A model generated the notes under the pieces. That model ran no database searches. It was not told the DNA's origin and saw nothing but the letters and a program-made list of their open reading frames with translations. A stretch of DNA of 15,767 nt from an uncultured Eubacteriales bacterium (GTDB taxonomy: Bacteria; Bacillota; Clostridia; Oscillospirales; Oscillospiraceae). Of this stretch, positions 13,369 to 15,767 are shown piece after piece. Location: contig URVR01000021.1 in NCBI GenBank assembly GCA_900551355.1, positions 1-15,767 of the forward strand, written 5' to 3'. Position numbers and translations under genes: made by a program. Position 1 is the stretch's first letter, and each line of letters starts with the position of its first letter.

Positions 13369-15303
13369 ATGGCAGATTTGGAAAAGACCGTCGTTACCAA
13401 CGAGTACAACGCGGCGGAAATACAGGTACTGGAGGGGCTGGAGGCCGTGCGCAAGCGGCCCGGCATGTATATCGGCTCCACCAGTGCCAGCGGCCTGCAC
13501 CACCTGGTATACGAGATCGTGGACAACTCCATCGACGAGGCGCTGGCCGGCTACTGCACCGACATCCATGTGACCATCAACGAGGGCAACACCATCACCG
13601 TCAGCGACAACGGACGCGGCATCCCCGTGGACATACAGGCCCAGACGGGCCGTCCTGCGCTGGAGGTGGTGTTCACCGTGCTCCACGCCGGCGGCAAGTT
13701 CGGCGGCGGGGGCTACAAGGTCTCCGGCGGCCTGCACGGTGTAGGCGCCAGCGTGGTCAACGCCCTCAGCGAGTGGCTGACCGTGCAGGTACACAAGGAC
13801 GGGAAGATCTATGAGATGCGCTTCTCCCGGGGCAATATCACCCAGGAGATGCAGGTGGTGGGCGACACGGACCGCACCGGCACCACCGTCACGTTCAAGC
13901 CGGATCCGGAGATGTTCGACACGCTGGAGTACGATTACGAGACGCTGCACACCCGCATGCGGGAGCAGGCGTTCCTCAATGCCGGCCTGCGCATCACCAT
14001 TGCCGATGCCCGCACCGGCAGGGAGCAGTCCGAGGCCATGTGCTATGAGGGCGGCATCCGGGAGTTCGTCACCTTCATCAACCGCAACAAGACCCCGCTG
14101 CACGAGGAGGTCATCTACCTCTCCGGTGCCAAGGGCGACAGCACGGCGGAGATCGCCATGCAGTACAACGACGGCTACAACGAGACGCTGGTGTCCTTCG
14201 CCAACGACATCCACACGCCGGAGGGCGGCATGCACGAGACGGGCTTCAAGGCGGCCCTGACCCGCGTGCTCAACGCCTACGGCCTGAAATACGGCATGAT
14301 CAAGGAGGGTGACAAGGTCTCCGGCGAGGACGTCCGGGAGGGCATCACCGCCGTCATCTCCGTGAAGCTGACGGAGGCCCAGTTCGAGGGTCAGACCAAG
14401 GCCAAGCTGGGCAACGCCCACATCCGCACGCTGGTGGACGGCATCGTCAACGACCAGCTGGCGGTGTATCTGGAGGAGCATCCCGTGGTGGCCCGCACCA
14501 TTCTGGACAAGGCCCTCACCGCCAACCGCGCCCGGGAGGCGGCCCGCAAGGCACGGGAGTCCATCCGCCGCAAGACGGTGCTGGGCGGTCCCGCCATGCC
14601 GGACAAGCTGCGGGAGTGCAACGAGAACAACCCCGAGCTGACGGAGCTGTACATCGTGGAGGGCGACTCCGCAGGCGGCTCCGCCACCCAGGGACGCGAC
14701 AGCCGGTTCCAGGCCATCCTCCCCCTGTGGGGCAAGATGCTCAACGTGGAGAAGGCCCGGGTGGACAAGGTGTACGGCAACGACAAGCTGCAGCCCGTCA
14801 TCGTGGCGCTGGGCGCCGGTATCGGCGAGGAGTTCGATGAGAATAAGCTGCGCTATCACAAGATCATCATCATGGCCGATGCCGATGTGGACGGCGCCCA
14901 TATCCGCACGCTGCTGCTGACGTTCTTCTTCCGCTTCATGCGGCCTCTTATTGAAAACGGCTATGTCTACTCCGCCGTGCCGCCGCTGTTCAAGCTGACC
15001 CGTGGCAAGACCACCCGGCTGGCCTTCAGCGAGGAGGAGCGGGACGCCATCTCCGCCGAGCTGCGGGGCGGCAACCCCAATGTAAAGATCGACATCAGCC
15101 GGTTCAAGGGTCTGGGCGAGATGAACCCCCACGAGCTGTGGGAGACCACCATGGACCCCACCACCCGCACCCTGCGGCGCATCACGCTGGATGACGCCGT
15201 GAAGGCCGACGCCACCTTCACCGTCCTGATGGGCGAGAAGGTGGAGCCCCGCAAGGAGTTCATCGAGCAGCGGGCCAAGTACGCCGTGAATCTGGATTAT
15301 TAA
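13369..15303 (+). CDS. gyrB: DNA gyrase subunit B
   Basis: This 644-residue ATPase subunit of gyrase drives negative supercoiling. The ATP site shows [11 protein letters not shown] (49-59, E49 and N53), SDNGRGIP (79-86) and [13 protein letters not shown] (120-132). The TOPRIM part has EGDSAGG from E431 and [10 protein letters not shown] with D504, D506 and D508. [20 protein letters not shown] closes the tail. The length is normal for Gram-positive GyrB, without the insertion of E. coli. W454 stands where E. coli has K447, a known quinolone-related position, while D433 (E. coli D426) is kept. The ATG is eight bases after AAAGGAG. Confidence 0.98.
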   Translation: MADLEKTVVTNEYNAAEIQVLEGLEAVRKRPGMYIGSTSASGLHHLVYEIVDNSIDEALAGYCTDIHVTINEGNTITVSDNGRGIPVDIQAQTGRPALEVVFTVLHAGGKFGGGGYKVSGGLHGVGASVVNALSEWLTVQVHKDGKIYEMRFSRGNITQEMQVVGDTDRTGTTVTFKPDPEMFDTLEYDYETLHTRMREQAFLNAGLRITIADARTGREQSEAMCYEGGIREFVTFINRNKTPLHEEVIYLSGAKGDSTAEIAMQYNDGYNETLVSFANDIHTPEGGMHETGFKAALTRVLNAYGLKYGMIKEGDKVSGEDVREGITAVISVKLTEAQFEGQTKAKLGNAHIRTLVDGIVNDQLAVYLEEHPVVARTILDKALTANRAREAARKARESIRRKTVLGGPAMPDKLRECNENNPELTELYIVEGDSAGGSATQGRDSRFQAILPLWGKMLNVEKARVDKVYGNDKLQPVIVALGAGIGEEFDENKLRYHKIIIMADADVDGAHIRTLLLTFFFRFMRPLIENGYVYSAVPPLFKLTRGKTTRLAFSEEERDAISAELRGGNPNVKIDISRFKGLGEMNPHELWETTMDPTTRTLRRITLDDAVKADATFTVLMGEKVEPRKEFIEQRAKYAVNLDY

Positions 15304-15318
15304 GGAGGGCTGGAACAG

Positions 15319-15719
15319 ATGAGCAAAAAGCCCCAATATGACCCCGAGGAGATCCGTTTCCCCAACCAGCGCATCGTGGAATCCCCGCTGGTGCCGGAGA
15401 TGGAAAACTCCTATATCGAATACGCCATGAGTGTCATCGTGGGCCGCGCCCTGCCGGATGTGCGGGACGGCCTGAAGCCCGTGCACCGGCGCATCCTGTA
15501 CGCCATGTACGAGGATAACCTCACCAGCGACAAGCCCTTCAAGAAGTCCGCCACCTGTGTGGGCGACGTGCTGGGCCGGTACCACCCCCACGGCGACGCC
15601 TCCGTCTATGACGCACTGGTGCGTCTGGCGCAGGATTTCTCCATGCGCTACATGCTGGTGGACGGCCACGGCAACTTCGGCTCCGTGGATGGCGACCCTC
15701 CCGCCGCCTACCGTTACAC
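15319..15719 (+). CDS. gyrA: DNA gyrase subunit A, N-terminal fragment
   Basis: Only the first 134 residues of GyrA are present; the gene runs into the adapter. The ATG is ten bases after AGGAGG and 15 bases after the gyrB stop. The fragment shows [20 protein letters not shown] (30-49), [12 protein letters not shown] (52-63), [20 protein letters not shown] (86-105) and, at the cut, AAYRYT with catalytic Y133. In the quinolone-determining region Ala94 stands where E. coli has S83, with Ser95 next and Asp98 where E. coli has D87. The final base of the last codon is shared with the adapter and is not safe. Confidence 0.96.
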
Positions 15720-15767
15720 CTGTCTCTTATACACATCTGACGCTGCCGACGATCGCATAAGTGTAGA
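15720..15767. other. Nextera adapter with i5 index (not genomic)
   Basis: Positions 15720-15738 are the complement of the Tn5 mosaic end (CTGTCTCTTATACACATCT), 15739-15752 the rest of the read-1 adapter, 15753-15760 an 8-base index (TCGCATAA, which from memory is the complement of Nextera index S522) and 15761-15767 the start of the P5 sequence. This is library sequence. Confidence 0.97.

Noticed and set aside
12742..15669. A 975-codon open frame on the minus strand across remB, gyrB and gyrA
   Set aside because: It is the antisense shadow of GC-rich coding genes: its peptide is low in complexity (rich in His, Gly, Leu, Val) and its opposite strand encodes complete, recognisable RemB, GyrB and GyrA.
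15557..15760. A plus-strand frame ending in [11 protein letters not shown] at the right edge
   Set aside because: Its last part is translated adapter and index, and the rest is an off-frame reading of gyrA.

Overview
The window is a chromosomal replication-origin segment from a GC-rich, endospore-forming member of the Firmicutes. The best guess is Clostridia, in or near the Oscillospiraceae (the Flavonifractor/Oscillibacter type of gut bacterium). The evidence is the order dnaA-dnaN-yaaA-recF-remB-gyrB-gyrA, the divergent rpmH-rnpA-yidD-yidC-jag block, a sporulation gene (spoVAC), Gram-positive-length GyrB and strong AGGAGG-type ribosome binding sites. The family assignment is inference; no 16S rRNA gene is present. 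Both ends are Nextera-type transposase adapter, so the first 24 and last 48 bases are not genomic, and the outermost genes (hemW, gyrA) are cut there.

Right arm (9003-15719, + strand). dnaA has a TTG start and a near-consensus promoter whose -35 is overlapped by a DnaA box. The dnaA-dnaN gap holds five DnaA-box-like 9-mers, then a GC-rich block, trio-like triplets and an AT-rich tract, and is the probable oriC. After it come dnaN, a small S4-domain gene, recF, remB and gyrB, all overlapping or a few bases apart except dnaN-yaaA (15 bp), and then the start of gyrA. Initiator, sliding clamp, recombination mediator and gyrase are thus expressed together at the origin.

Left arm (941-8931, mostly - strand, so also co-directional with replication). 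A perfect-consensus promoter drives rpmH-rnpA-yidD-yidC-jag (ribosomal protein, RNase P protein, two membrane-insertion factors and an RNA-binding protein), closed by a strong terminator. Where many Firmicutes have mnmE-mnmG-rsmG next, this genome has another operon: a radical SAM/SPASM protein, mutY, tdk and a PflX-like radical SAM protein.

The far left (25-2401) holds an intergenic region with a 40-bp imperfect repeat, an unrecognised 156-residue protein with a charged C-terminal helix, spoVAC (the only + strand gene left of the origin, with a candidate sigma-G promoter), and a divergent ferredoxin-hemW operon with a clear sigma-A promoter.

I see no CRISPR array, transposase, prophage, tRNA or rRNA. 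Nearly everything is conserved core gene content. The least explained parts are the unrecognised protein at 1543-2013, the repeats at 2253-2400, the radical SAM operon, and substitutions at known drug-contact positions of the two gyrase subunits. I did not find a convincing new multi-gene system.
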